Shown here: positions 53,568 through 62,598 of the stretch, one piece after another
Numbering within the stretch: the first letter of the stretch is position 1
Layout: every line of letters starts with the position of its first letter
Assembly (NCBI GenBank): GCA_016718405.1
Contig: JADKDJ010000003.1
Coordinates: 310,001 to 374,000 of the forward strand
DNA from: Candidatus Rhodoferax odensensis
GTDB lineage: Bacteria > Pseudomonadota > Gammaproteobacteria > Burkholderiales > Burkholderiaceae_C
Reading direction: 5' to 3'
Length of the DNA stretch: 64,000 nt
Program-made: the position numbers and the translations under genes
The notes under the pieces: model-generated
What the model saw: only the letters and a program-made list of their open reading frames with translations
Database searches by the model: none
What the model was told of the DNA's origin: nothing

Positions 53568-55024
53568 AACTGATGGAGCCGGGGACCTTGCTCGACGGCT
53601 TCCTGGTCGAGGACTGCGTCCATTCAGGTGGCATGGCCCATATTTACCGTGTGCGTTATGCCGAAGGGGCTCGCGATCCGGGTTTCCCAATGGCGATGAA
53701 GGTCCCTCGCATGACCGCCGGCGACGGCGCCGAGAACATCGTCAGCTTCGAGGTGGAACACCAGATCATGCAAGTGGTCAGTGGCCCCCACGTGCCGCGC
53801 TTTGTCGCGGCTGGTGACCTGACCAACGTGCCGTACCTGGTCATGGAGTTCGTGGCCGGCGAGACCTTGCAGCAGCGCCTCGATCAGGCGCCGCGCGCTG
53901 ACGCGAACGAGGTGGCCAGGCTGGGTGCCGCCATGGCGCGGGCGGCCCATAACCTGCACAAGCAAAACGTGGTGCATCTCGACCTGAAACCGGCCAACGT
54001 ACTGATCACGCCACAAGGCAAGGCGGTGCTGCTTGACTTTGGCCTGTCCTACCACGCGCATTACCCGGACTTGCTGGCGGAGGAGTTGCGCAAGGCGGTC
54101 GGCTCGCCGGTCTGGATCGCGCCCGAGCAAGTCGTGGGTGTACGTGGCGATCCGCGCAGCGACATCTTTGCCATTGGGGTCATGCTCTATGAACTGGCCA
54201 CCGGTGGGCTGCCCTTCGGGAACCCGCAGACCGCGGCGGGCCTGCGCCAGCGCCTGTGGATGGACCCTGCGCCGCCGCGCAAACTGTGCCCCGAATTGCC
54301 CGAGTGGCTGCAAGAAGTGGTGCTGCGCTGCCTGGAGCCAGAGGCCGCCAATCGCTACGCCTCGGCGGCGCATCTGGCCTTCGATCTGAGTCACCCGGAC
54401 CAGGTCACCGTCACCGAGCGGGGCCGCAAGATCCGTGGCACCGGTTTTCGTGTGCACTTCAAGCGTTGGCTCAAGGCTGCGGGTATGCATTACCAGCCCA
54501 GTCCCCTGACGGCGCAACAACTCGACGATGTTCCGATTCTGATGGTGGCCCTGCCGCACAAGGATGTCACCGACGCCACGCTGTATTCGCTGCGCCAGGC
54601 GGTTGAGCGCTCGCTGGGATTGCGCCCTGGCGCTCGGCTGGCCTGCGTGACCGTCATCTCGCCGGGTGAGACCAGTGCCACCCGCAGCGAACTTAGTGAG
54701 ACCAACGTTCACCGGCGCTACCTGACCCAGATGCGCCAATGGGCACAAGCACTGGACCTGAGCACCCACCAGACTTCCTACCATGTGCTGGAGGCGACTG
54801 ACGTCGCGCAGGCCCTGCTGCGCTACGCCGAAGGCAACCACGTCAGCGTCATCGTCATGGGTGCGGCAACGCACGGCCTGCAAATGCAACGCTTTGTGGC
54901 GACAGTCCCGATCAAGGTCGCCATGGAGGCGCCGTGCACCGTGATTCTGGTCAAGCAGTCGCTGCCCTTTGAGCGGCTTGACCAAGCGGACGTGGAGTCC
55001 GTGCCCGAAGCCATGCGTGCCTAG
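53564..55024 (+). CDS. Ser/Thr protein kinase fused to a universal-stress (Usp) domain
   Basis: 486 aa. Kinase domain ~1-285: loop HSGGMAHIYRVRY, catalytic Lys in AMKVPR, HLDLKPANVL (HRD reads HLD), LLDFGLSYHAH (DFG intact), SPVWIAPEQVVG, SDIFAIGVMLYELATG. A linker with basic KIRGTGFRVHFKRWLKAAGM leads to a Usp-type domain ~320-470 with strand VPILMVALPHKDVTDATLYSL and a terminal GAATHGL ... APCTVILVK nucleotide-like loop. The HLD variant loses the conserved Arg but keeps the catalytic Asp. No membrane segment. It follows the phosphoesterase with ATGA coupling, and an SrkA-like kinase comes next. Confidence 0.9.
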   Translation: MKLMEPGTLLDGFLVEDCVHSGGMAHIYRVRYAEGARDPGFPMAMKVPRMTAGDGAENIVSFEVEHQIMQVVSGPHVPRFVAAGDLTNVPYLVMEFVAGETLQQRLDQAPRADANEVARLGAAMARAAHNLHKQNVVHLDLKPANVLITPQGKAVLLDFGLSYHAHYPDLLAEELRKAVGSPVWIAPEQVVGVRGDPRSDIFAIGVMLYELATGGLPFGNPQTAAGLRQRLWMDPAPPRKLCPELPEWLQEVVLRCLEPEAANRYASAAHLAFDLSHPDQVTVTERGRKIRGTGFRVHFKRWLKAAGMHYQPSPLTAQQLDDVPILMVALPHKDVTDATLYSLRQAVERSLGLRPGARLACVTVISPGETSATRSELSETNVHRRYLTQMRQWAQALDLSTHQTSYHVLEATDVAQALLRYAEGNHVSVIVMGAATHGLQMQRFVATVPIKVAMEAPCTVILVKQSLPFERLDQADVESVPEAMRA

Positions 55025-55068
55025 ACCTGCATCACCATTGGTTGATGAGTCGCAGCGACAATGTCGCA

Positions 55069-56106
55069 ATGACCGTTAGCAAACACCCCTTTGAGACTCT
55101 CACGCCAGACCGGGTGATGGACGCCCTGGCCAGCGTTGGCTTGTACGGCGATGGACGACTGATGGCGCTGAGCTCCTACGAAAACCGGGTCTACCAGGCG
55201 CACCTGGAGGATGGCCAAGCGGTGGTGGTCAAGTTCTACCGGCCTCAGCGCTGGAGTGATGAGCAGATTTTGGAGGAGCACAGTTTCTCGGCCGAACTGA
55301 TGGCGGCGGAGGTGCCGGTGGTGGGGCCACTGACTTTGCTGGGCAGCACGCTCAACCATTTCGGCGGTTTCGCCTTCAGCGTCAGCCCGCGCCGGGGCGG
55401 GCGCGCGCCCGAGCTCGATGACCCAGACGTGCTGGAGTGGGTGGGGCGCTTTCTGGCACGCATCCATGCCGTCGGCGCACAGCGCCCCTTTGCAAGCCGC
55501 CCCGCGCTGGATCTGCCAAGCTTTGGCATAGAGTCGCGTGAGTGGTTGCTTGCCAACGATCAGGTGCCACTGGACGTGCAGACCCTGTGGGCCAAGACCA
55601 GCCAGGACGCTATCGATAGCGTAGCGTCATATCAATATTTCACGGGCACTACAGCACAGTTTGATGCCGAAAGCGAACCAATCCAGACGATTCGTCTGCA
55701 TGGCGACTGCCATCCCGGCAACATCCTGTGGACTCCTTTGGACGCCCCCGCTGGCGCGTTGCCGGGACCACACTTCGTCGACCTGGACGACGCCCGCAGC
55801 GGCCCAGCGGTGCAGGACTTGTGGATGCTGCTCAGCGGCGACCGCCCGCAGCGCACACGCCAGCTCGGTGCCCTGGTGGATGGCTACGAGCAGTTTCGCG
55901 ACTTCGACCGGCGGGAACTGGCGCTGATCGAGCCCCTGCGCACCTTGCGCCTGATCCACTACAGCGCCTGGTTGGCCCGGCGCTGGGCCGACCCCACCTT
56001 TCCGATCAACTTTCCGTGGTTCGGCTCCAGCGACTACTGGAAAGGCCAGGTGCAGATGCTGCAGGACCAGATTGAGGCGATGCAGGAGGAGCCGCTGGTG
56101 GTGTGA
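55069..56106 (+). CDS. srkA: SrkA/YihE-like stress-response kinase
   Basis: 345-aa aminoglycoside-phosphotransferase-fold Ser/Thr kinase; in E. coli the homologue counters stress-induced death by acting on the MazF pathway. Seen: LSSYENRVYQAHLEDG, VVKFYRPQRWSDEQILEEHSF, catalytic HGDCHPGNIL, metal-binding FVDLDDARSGPAVQDLWML. The N-terminal HPFETLTPDRVMDAL mirrors the E. coli start, so the ATG at 55069 is preferred to 55045. A 14-bp palindrome CGCTATCGATAGCG at 55608-55621 encodes part of DAIDSVASYQYF, a possible repeat-derived insertion in the coding sequence. Confidence 0.92.
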   Translation: MTVSKHPFETLTPDRVMDALASVGLYGDGRLMALSSYENRVYQAHLEDGQAVVVKFYRPQRWSDEQILEEHSFSAELMAAEVPVVGPLTLLGSTLNHFGGFAFSVSPRRGGRAPELDDPDVLEWVGRFLARIHAVGAQRPFASRPALDLPSFGIESREWLLANDQVPLDVQTLWAKTSQDAIDSVASYQYFTGTTAQFDAESEPIQTIRLHGDCHPGNILWTPLDAPAGALPGPHFVDLDDARSGPAVQDLWMLLSGDRPQRTRQLGALVDGYEQFRDFDRRELALIEPLRTLRLIHYSAWLARRWADPTFPINFPWFGSSDYWKGQVQMLQDQIEAMQEEPLVV

Positions 56107-56197
56107 GAGGGGGAAGGGTTCACGCGGTTGACAGTCACGCCAGCGTTGTTGATACTGGTACTCGACATCCAGAATTGCAACCCCGCCAAGGAGACTG

Positions 56198-57247
56198 ATG
56201 ATGCGCACCCCCGTTTTTGCCCGTTCGTTGCTGGCTACCGTGCTGTTGAGCGCTTGCGCCAGCGCTGCCTGGAGCCAGGAAGTTGTCCTGAAAGTGGCGC
56301 ACTTCCTGCCGCCGGGCTCCACCGCGCACGCCAAGTTCATCACCCCCTGGTGCGACAAGATCACCAAGGAATCGGCTGGCAAGCTCAAGTGCCAGATTTA
56401 CCCGGCCATGCAGTTGGGCGGCACACCGCCCCAATTGATTGACCAGGCGCGCGATGGCATCGCCGACATTGTGTGGACGCTGCCGGGCTATAGCGCCGGG
56501 CGCTTTCCCGCCATCGAGGTATTTGAGCTGCCCTTCATGACCAAGACCGCCGAGGGTGCCAGCCGGGCCATCTGGGAGTATGCCGTTGTCAACAAGCTGG
56601 CGCAAAGCGAGTTCAAAGACGTGCACCCGATCCTCTTCCACGTACACGACGAAGGCCATTTGCACCTGGTCAAGGGCCCGATCAAGAGCATGGCCGATTT
56701 CAAGGGGCTGAAGCTGCGCGCGCCCACCCGCCAGACCAACAAGTTCCTGGCCGCCCTGGGCGCCACGCCGGTGGGTATGCCGGTGCCACAGGTGTCGGAC
56801 GCGCTGTCCAAGGGCGTGATTGACGGCGCCATGTTGCCCTGGGAGGTAGTGCCGGCGGTCAAGGTGCAAGAGCTGGTCAAGTACCACAGCGAGGGCGACC
56901 CCAAGTCACGCGCCCTGTACACCACAGCCTTCATCTTTGCCATGAACAAGGCCAGATACGACAGCCTGGCGCCGGAACTCAAGAAGGTGATCGACGCCAA
57001 CGGCGGCGCCGAAACCTCGGCCTGGGTCGGCAAGGTCTGGGACCAGTCCGCCGTGGGCGCACGCAAACTGGCGGCCGACCGGGGCAACCAGTTCAACACT
57101 GTCGGCGCGGATGAACTCAAGAAGTGGGAGCAGATCGGGCAGACCGTGGTGGACTCCTGGGTCAGCGAGGTCTCTGCCAAGGGCCATGACGGCAAAGCAT
57201 TGCTCAACAGTGCACGTGCGTTGATCCAGAAGCACGACATGCAGTAG
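56198..57247 (+). CDS. TRAP transporter solute-binding protein DctP
   Basis: 349 aa. Signal peptide SLLATVLLSACASAAWSQ; mature LKVAHFLPPGSTAHAKFITPW. Then CQIYPAMQLGGTPPQLIDQARDG and the conserved Arg in LKLRAPTRQTNKFLAALGATPVGMPVPQ that pairs with a substrate carboxylate. Binds an organic acid; linkage to an aryl-CoA-ligase-like gene downstream suggests an aromatic or branched carboxylate. AAGGAG at 56188-56193 precedes a tandem ATG ATG. Start of the dctP-Q-M-ligase gene set. Confidence 0.92.
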   Translation: MMRTPVFARSLLATVLLSACASAAWSQEVVLKVAHFLPPGSTAHAKFITPWCDKITKESAGKLKCQIYPAMQLGGTPPQLIDQARDGIADIVWTLPGYSAGRFPAIEVFELPFMTKTAEGASRAIWEYAVVNKLAQSEFKDVHPILFHVHDEGHLHLVKGPIKSMADFKGLKLRAPTRQTNKFLAALGATPVGMPVPQVSDALSKGVIDGAMLPWEVVPAVKVQELVKYHSEGDPKSRALYTTAFIFAMNKARYDSLAPELKKVIDANGGAETSAWVGKVWDQSAVGARKLAADRGNQFNTVGADELKKWEQIGQTVVDSWVSEVSAKGHDGKALLNSARALIQKHDMQ

Positions 57248-57254
57248 CGCGTCC

Positions 57255-57294
57255 GGCGCCCACGCCGGCAAGGTGCGGGCGCCCCAGGGTTTTT
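57255..57294 (+). terminator. Terminator-like hairpin with T-run after dctP
   Basis: GGCGCCC (57255-57261) pairs with GGGCGCC (57277-57283), followed by CCAGGGTTTTT (T-run from 57290). In the 125-bp gap before dctQ, it could lower expression of the permease relative to the binding protein, as often seen in TRAP operons. Confidence 0.55.
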
Positions 57295-57372
57295 CTCCAA
57301 ATTTCTTCGCACGGTGGCGCGACAAGCAGGGACAATGCAGGGAAGCACTCAATTCTTGCAAAGGAGTACCAG

Positions 57373-57894
57373 TTGGCTGAATCTCTTGGCACCCCGCTAC
57401 CCCCGCCGCCCGATGCCATCGGACGCTGGTTGTTCCATGTGTCGCGCGGTTTTGCGGCGGTCGGCGGATTGATCCTGGTGGGCATCGCGCTGATGTCGGT
57501 GGCCAGCATTGCCAGCCGGTTTCTCACCTCCAAGGGCCTGCAGGGAGATTTTGAGTTGGTGCAACTGGGTTGTGCGGTGGCCGTGGCGGCCTTCCTGCCG
57601 TGGGGCCAGATGCGCGGCAGCCATGTGATGGTGGATTTCTTCACCGAGGGGGCTGGTCCGCGCACCAAACACGTGTTGGACGCGCTGGGCGCCTTGCTGT
57701 TGGCGATTTGCGCCGCCGTGGTCGCCTGGCGCATGGTGATCGGCACGCTGGAGCTGCGCGCCAGCCAAGAGAGCTCCATGCTGCTGGGCGTGCCGACGTG
57801 GTACGCCACCCTGTTGATGACACCCTCGTTTGTTCTGCTGGCGCTCACCGCCCTGTACGGCGCCAGGGGCAAATGGCAAGGGCGTGCCCAATGA
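57373..57894 (+). CDS. TRAP transporter small permease DctQ
   Basis: 173 aa, about four membrane segments: GGLILVGIALMSVASIASRF, QLGCAVAVAAFLPWGQMRG, LDALGALLLAICAAVVAWRMV, and LLMTPSFVLLALTALYGA. Start is TTG at 57373, supported by AAGGAG at 57361-57366 with six-base spacing and by no ATG in that position. Its TGA overlaps the dctM ATG (ATGA). Confidence 0.9.
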   Translation: MAESLGTPLPPPPDAIGRWLFHVSRGFAAVGGLILVGIALMSVASIASRFLTSKGLQGDFELVQLGCAVAVAAFLPWGQMRGSHVMVDFFTEGAGPRTKHVLDALGALLLAICAAVVAWRMVIGTLELRASQESSMLLGVPTWYATLLMTPSFVLLALTALYGARGKWQGRAQ

Positions 57895-59210
57895 GTGGAA
57901 CCGCCATCGGCGCCAGCTTCTTTGTCGTCATGCTGGTGCTGCTTGCCATGCGGGTGCCCATCGGTATCTCCATGTTTCTCACCGGCGTGGCGGGCTACGT
58001 CACCATGGCTGGCTGGGGTCCGCTGCTGAGCTACCTCAAGACGGTCGCCTATGGCCGATTTTCGGTGTACGACCTGTCGGTGGTGCCGCTGTTTCTGTTG
58101 ATGGGCACGTTTGCGTCGCGCGGGGGCCTGTCCAAGGCTTTGTTCAGCGCGGCCGGTTCGCTGATTGGCCACTGGCGCGGCGGCGTGGCGATGGCGGCGG
58201 TGGGCGCTTGTGCCGGTTTTGGGGCCATCTGTGGATCGTCCCTGGCCACGGCCGCCACCATGGGACAGGTGGCGCTGCCGGAGCTGCGGCGGCTGAACTA
58301 CTCACCCGCCCTGGCCACCGCCACCTTGGCCGCTGGCGGCACGCTGGGCATCCTGATTCCGCCGTCGATCGTGTTGGTGATCTACGCCATTCTGGCGGAG
58401 CAGAACATTGCCAAGCTGTTCACCGCCGCCTTTGTGCCGGGCATCATCGCGGCGCTGGGTTACATGATTGCCATCGGCATTTACGTCCGTCTGTACCCTG
58501 GATCGGGTCCGGCCGGTGAGCGGCGCACTGGGGGCCAGCGCCTGCGCGCCCTGATCGACGTGTGGCCAGTGCTGCTGATCTTCATGCTGGTGATTGGCGG
58601 TATTTATGGTGGCGTGTTCACGCCAACCGAGGCCGCCGCCGTGGGCACGCTGGGCACCGGCGTGATCGCCGTCTCCAAGGGCATGCGCCTGGACGGCTTG
58701 ATGGACTGCCTGTATGCCACGGCCGAGTCCACCGCCATGATCTTCCTGATTCTGCTGGGGGCCGATGTACTCAATGTGTTTCTGGCGTTGTCGCAAATGC
58801 CGGCCGAGCTGGCCACCTGGGTGCAGGGCTCGGGTCTGCCGCCGACGCTGGTGTTGCTGGCCATCATCCTGATATACGTCTTCCTGGGCTGCGTCATGGA
58901 CAGCCTGTCGATGATCCTGCTGACCATTCCCATCTTCTTCCCGATCATCATGGGGCTGGACTATTGGGGCCTCAATCCCACTGACAAGGCCATCTGGTTT
59001 GGCATTCTGGCGCTGATGGTGGTGGAGATCGGGCTGATCACGCCGCCGGTGGGCATGAATGTCTACATCATCAACAGCATGGCGCGCGACGTGCCGATGT
59101 CGGTCACTTTCCGGGGCATCGTGCCGTTTCTGATCTCGGACGCGGTGCGGGTGGTGTTGCTGGCATGCTTCCCCGTGCTGAGCTTGTTTCTGGTGCGCTG
59201 GATGGGTTGA
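57891..59210 (+). CDS. TRAP transporter large permease DctM
   Basis: 439 aa, about 12 hydrophobic segments. Seen: VVMLVLLAMRVPIGISMFLTG, GSLATAATMGQVALPELRR-like signature (GSSLATAATMGQVALPELRR), ILIPPSIVLVIYAILAEQNIAKLFTAAFVPG, and GGVFTPTEAAAVGTLGTG. Partners with DctP and DctQ. Its stop is 2 bp before the ligase ATG, so the ligase is in the same transcript. Confidence 0.93.
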   Translation: MSGTAIGASFFVVMLVLLAMRVPIGISMFLTGVAGYVTMAGWGPLLSYLKTVAYGRFSVYDLSVVPLFLLMGTFASRGGLSKALFSAAGSLIGHWRGGVAMAAVGACAGFGAICGSSLATAATMGQVALPELRRLNYSPALATATLAAGGTLGILIPPSIVLVIYAILAEQNIAKLFTAAFVPGIIAALGYMIAIGIYVRLYPGSGPAGERRTGGQRLRALIDVWPVLLIFMLVIGGIYGGVFTPTEAAAVGTLGTGVIAVSKGMRLDGLMDCLYATAESTAMIFLILLGADVLNVFLALSQMPAELATWVQGSGLPPTLVLLAIILIYVFLGCVMDSLSMILLTIPIFFPIIMGLDYWGLNPTDKAIWFGILALMVVEIGLITPPVGMNVYIINSMARDVPMSVTFRGIVPFLISDAVRVVLLACFPVLSLFLVRWMG

Positions 59211-59212
59211 GC

Positions 59213-60721
59213 ATGACACGCCCACGCACCATGAATGCGGCCCAGACCCTGCTGGAGGCCGGCGCGGACCAGGCCATTGCCCTTGAGTGCGGTGATGAGC
59301 GGCTGAGCTACGCGGCCCTGCGCCAGCGCGTGCGCCGCGCCGCCGGGGCATGGACTGCGCTGGGGCTGCAGGTCGGCGAACGGGTGGTGGTGATGGCGCC
59401 CGACAGCATCGAGTGGGTGGTGGCCTACCTGGGGGTGATCTGGGCCGGTGGTGTGGCCATCGGGGTCAACCCTCGCCTGAGCATGGCTGAGCTGGGCCCG
59501 ATTCTGGAAGAAAGCGACGTGCGCTTCGTCTGGCATGAGGCCGATAGCACGGCCAATCTGGCAAGCCTGGTGGCCGGTATGGTGCAAGCGCCTACCCTGG
59601 TGGCCGATGACTTGGACGATCCGCGTTGGTCACGCGCCGTTGAGCAGGCCAGTGAGCGTGAACCGCTGCTGCAAGACGCTGACGCGTCGGCGCTGTGGAT
59701 CGGTACGTCCGGCACGACGGGTGCCTCCAAGGGCGTCATTCACGCGCATCGGGTGGCGTTGCAGCCGCACTCTTTCGCAGCCGGCGTGATGGGGCTCACG
59801 GCTGCGGACCGGCTGTACGCCAGTTCCAAGCTGTTCTTTGCCTACGCGCTGGGCAACAGCCTGTTGGCCGGTTTGCGTGCGGGGGCCACGGTGATTCTGG
59901 ACCGTCAGTGGCCAGAGCCCGAGCGTGTGCTGTCGATGGTGCTGCGACATCGCCCGACGATTGTGTTCTGCGTGCCCACGCTGTACAGCCGAATGCTGCA
60001 AAACCGCGTGGCGCAGCAATTCGCCGGGCTGGGGGTGCGGCACTTTGTCTCGGCCGGTGAGTCGTTGCCGGGCGCGGTGCGCAGTGCCTGGCGCGCAGCA
60101 AGCGGGGTGGACATCGTCAGTGGCTACGGCACCTCCGAGACGCTGTGCCTGATGCTCTACAGCCAGAATGACCAGGGCCTGCTGCAGCCCACGCCCGGCA
60201 CCGAGGTGCGCTACGCGCCCGACGCCGACCCGGCCTTGCCGCAACGCATCTGGCTGCGCAGTGGAACCGTGGCACTGGGTTACTGGAAGCGCCCCGAGGC
60301 GCAGGCCGATGGCTTTGACGATGGCTGGTACTGCCCGGGCGACATGTTTCTGCGTCGAGAAGGCGGTGCGCTGGAGTTTGCTGGACGCAACGACGACCTG
60401 CTAAAGATCAGCGGCCGCTGGGTCAGCACGCTGTGGGTAGAGCAGGCGCTGAGCCAGGCAGCGGGGGCGAGTGTGCTGCAGCTTGCCGTCATCGGTGTTC
60501 CGACGGAAGAGGGCCTGACAGCCTTGTCTTTGCTGGTGCAAGCCGCAGCGGGCCAGCAGCACATGGCGGCGAAGTGCATCGACACGGGCATGGCAGCATT
60601 GCCCCCCTACCGGCGACCGCAATGGGTGCATTGGGTGCCGGCCTTGCCCTTGACGGCGACCGGCAAACTGCAGCGCGCGCGCCTTCGCGCGATGCACCAC
60701 GAGGCATTGCTGAAGCGCTGA
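59213..60721 (+). CDS. AMP-forming CoA ligase, benzoate-CoA-ligase-like
   Basis: 502 aa acyl-adenylate enzyme. P-loop IGTSGTTGASKGVIHAH, substrate-pocket KLFFAYALGNSLLAGL (this KLFFAYGLGN motif is typical of benzoate/aryl-CoA ligases), GYGTSETLCLMLY, and the C-terminal GRNDDLLKISGRW and catalytic lysine in LPLTATGKLQRARLR. It activates a carboxylic acid with ATP and CoA. The preceding TRAP transporter would import its substrate, giving a compact uptake-activation unit. Exact substrate (benzoate, hydroxybenzoate or another acid) is unknown. Confidence 0.92.
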   Translation: MTRPRTMNAAQTLLEAGADQAIALECGDERLSYAALRQRVRRAAGAWTALGLQVGERVVVMAPDSIEWVVAYLGVIWAGGVAIGVNPRLSMAELGPILEESDVRFVWHEADSTANLASLVAGMVQAPTLVADDLDDPRWSRAVEQASEREPLLQDADASALWIGTSGTTGASKGVIHAHRVALQPHSFAAGVMGLTAADRLYASSKLFFAYALGNSLLAGLRAGATVILDRQWPEPERVLSMVLRHRPTIVFCVPTLYSRMLQNRVAQQFAGLGVRHFVSAGESLPGAVRSAWRAASGVDIVSGYGTSETLCLMLYSQNDQGLLQPTPGTEVRYAPDADPALPQRIWLRSGTVALGYWKRPEAQADGFDDGWYCPGDMFLRREGGALEFAGRNDDLLKISGRWVSTLWVEQALSQAAGASVLQLAVIGVPTEEGLTALSLLVQAAAGQQHMAAKCIDTGMAALPPYRRPQWVHWVPALPLTATGKLQRARLRAMHHEALLKR

Positions 60722-60813
60722 CGCCGGCCCCCTGTTAGAGATGGGCGCAACCCTCGCCATCGCGAGGGGCGTCCGCGCAAACCCCGGTCATCCGCGGACC
60801 CGGTCGAGCTGGC

Positions 60814-61257
60814 TTACTTGCCGTTGATGCCCAGCAGTTCCACTTCAAACAACAAAGTGGCATTGGGCGGAATCACGCCACCGGCGCCGCGCTCACCGTA
60901 GGCGATGGCGGCCGGGCAGGTCAGCTTGGCTTTGCCGCCGATCTTCATGCGCTGCACGCCTTCGGTCCAGCACTTGATGACGCCGCTCAAGGGGAACTCG
61001 ATCGCCTCATTGCGCTTGTAGGAGCTGTCGAACTCCCGTCCATCGGGGAAGGTGCCGCGGTAATGGACCTTGACCTTGTCACTGGCGGTGGGGCTGGCGC
61101 CGCTGCCGTCTTTGAGGGAGCGGTAGACCAAGCCACTGGCAGTGACTACCGCGCCTTCTTCCTTGGCGGCGGCAGCCGCCACCGGGTCGGCTGCCCAAGC
61201 CAGGCTTAGGGTGGACAGAGCTGCGGCGAGCGTGGCGATGCGTAGAACGGTTTTCAT
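60814..61257 (-). CDS. FKBP-type peptidyl-prolyl isomerase
   Basis: 147 aa. Signal peptide IATLAAALSTLSLAWA before ADP, a ~25-residue linker, then an FKBP domain: VKVHYRGTFPDGREFDSSYKRN, FPLSGVIKCWTEGVQRMKIGGKAKLTCP, AYGERGAGGVIPPNATLLFEVELLGI. Core active-site residues (Tyr of KVHYRG, Phe of REFDSS, Trp of KCWTEG) are present. Expected in the periplasm. Minus strand, convergent with the ligase and divergent from the LivK-like gene. Confidence 0.93.
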   Translation of the reverse strand: MKTVLRIATLAAALSTLSLAWAADPVAAAAAKEEGAVVTASGLVYRSLKDGSGASPTASDKVKVHYRGTFPDGREFDSSYKRNEAIEFPLSGVIKCWTEGVQRMKIGGKAKLTCPAAIAYGERGAGGVIPPNATLLFEVELLGINGK

Positions 61258-61450
61258 GCGAGATGTCGTCGAGAGTTGAATCAGGGCACTGATTGTCGCA
61301 GCATGGCCGTCCTTGCTGGCGAGGACGGGTTGCTGACGAAGGCCGGGCCGGGCTGCGATCGTGGGGGCCGCGGCTGAGATAGGGGCCCCAGACGAACAGA
61401 AGTCAGGAAAATGGGCTAAGGTGATGGAATTGAGCCAAAGGAGTGAGTCG

Positions 61451-62578
61451 ATGTTCTGTCAACGATTGGTTGTGGTGGCCGCCTTGGTCGCGTCTACCTG
61501 GGCTGCGGCGCAGGAAGGTGTTGGTGACAAGCAAGTGCTGGTTGGGCAGTTTGCCGCCTTCAGCGGGCCAGCTGCGCAATTGGGCCAACGCATGCAAGTG
61601 GGAATTGCGGCCTACTTTGCGGCGGTCAACGCGCAGGGTGGTGTTCACGGGCGACAACTGAAGTTGGTGACGCGCGATGACGGCTACGAGCCGGTCAAGG
61701 CGGCGGCGGCGGTCAAGGCGCTGATTAACGAGGACAAGGTGTTTGCCCTGATCGGCTCGGTGGGAACCCCGACCGGATTGGCGGCCGTACCAGTCCTGAC
61801 CGAAGCCATAGTGCCGCTGGTGGGGATGTTTACCGGGGCGCAGGCTTTGCGCGAGCCGTTCAATCGGCAGGTGTTTCATGTGCGTGCGAGCTACTACGAC
61901 GAGACTGAACGCATGGTGCAGCACCTCACCAGCATGGGTGTCAAAAAGATCGCGGTGTTCTATCAGAATGACGCTTATGGTCAAGCCGGCCTGGAAGGCG
62001 TGACGCGGGCGTTGGTCAAGCGGCAGCTCAAGCCCACGGTCACCAGTACCGTCGAACGCAACAGCGTTGATGTAACCAAGGCGCTGGACGATATTCTCAA
62101 AGTGGAACCCGAAGCCGTGGTTCAGATCAGTGCCTACAAGTCCTGCGCCGCCTTCATCAAGCAGGCACGCGCCAAAGGCTACGGGGGGCAGTTCTTCAAT
62201 GTCAGCTTTGTTGGCTCCAAAGCCCTGGCCGATGAACTCGGCAGCGTCGGCCAGGGTGTCGTGATTTCGCAGGTGGTCCCCTTCCCGTATACACCTTCTT
62301 CCGCGATCGCGCGTGAGTACCAGCAGCACATGACGGAGTCCGGCCAAAAGGATTTTGACTTCTCCAGCATGGAGGGCTACCTGACCGCGCGTGTCTTTGT
62401 TGAAGGATTGCGTCGGGCAGGCAAGACGCCTACACGCGAGGCGCTGATCAGCGCCCTGGAAAGCATCAAGAGCCTGAACCTGGGTGGTTTCACCATTGGC
62501 TACAGTAGCCAGAACCACCAGGGCTCAAGCTACACCGACCTCACCATCATCGGACGCGACGGCAAGTTTGTGCGCTGA
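61451..62578 (+). CDS. LivK-like ABC transporter periplasmic binding protein (second)
   Basis: 375 aa, homologous in layout to the protein at 1747-2952 (same VGQ..FSGP start and SxMEGxxxA late motif). Signal peptide RLVVVAALVASTWAAA; then VLVGQFAAFSGPAAQLGQRMQ. ATG 61451 is preceded by AAAGGAG (61438-61444). No transporter genes beside it, so another orphan binding protein; its ligand is unknown. Convergent with topB. Confidence 0.88.
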   Translation: MFCQRLVVVAALVASTWAAAQEGVGDKQVLVGQFAAFSGPAAQLGQRMQVGIAAYFAAVNAQGGVHGRQLKLVTRDDGYEPVKAAAAVKALINEDKVFALIGSVGTPTGLAAVPVLTEAIVPLVGMFTGAQALREPFNRQVFHVRASYYDETERMVQHLTSMGVKKIAVFYQNDAYGQAGLEGVTRALVKRQLKPTVTSTVERNSVDVTKALDDILKVEPEAVVQISAYKSCAAFIKQARAKGYGGQFFNVSFVGSKALADELGSVGQGVVISQVVPFPYTPSSAIAREYQQHMTESGQKDFDFSSMEGYLTARVFVEGLRRAGKTPTREALISALESIKSLNLGGFTIGYSSQNHQGSSYTDLTIIGRDGKFVR

Positions 62579-62598
62579 CCCGGCCAGGGCGCCTGCGC

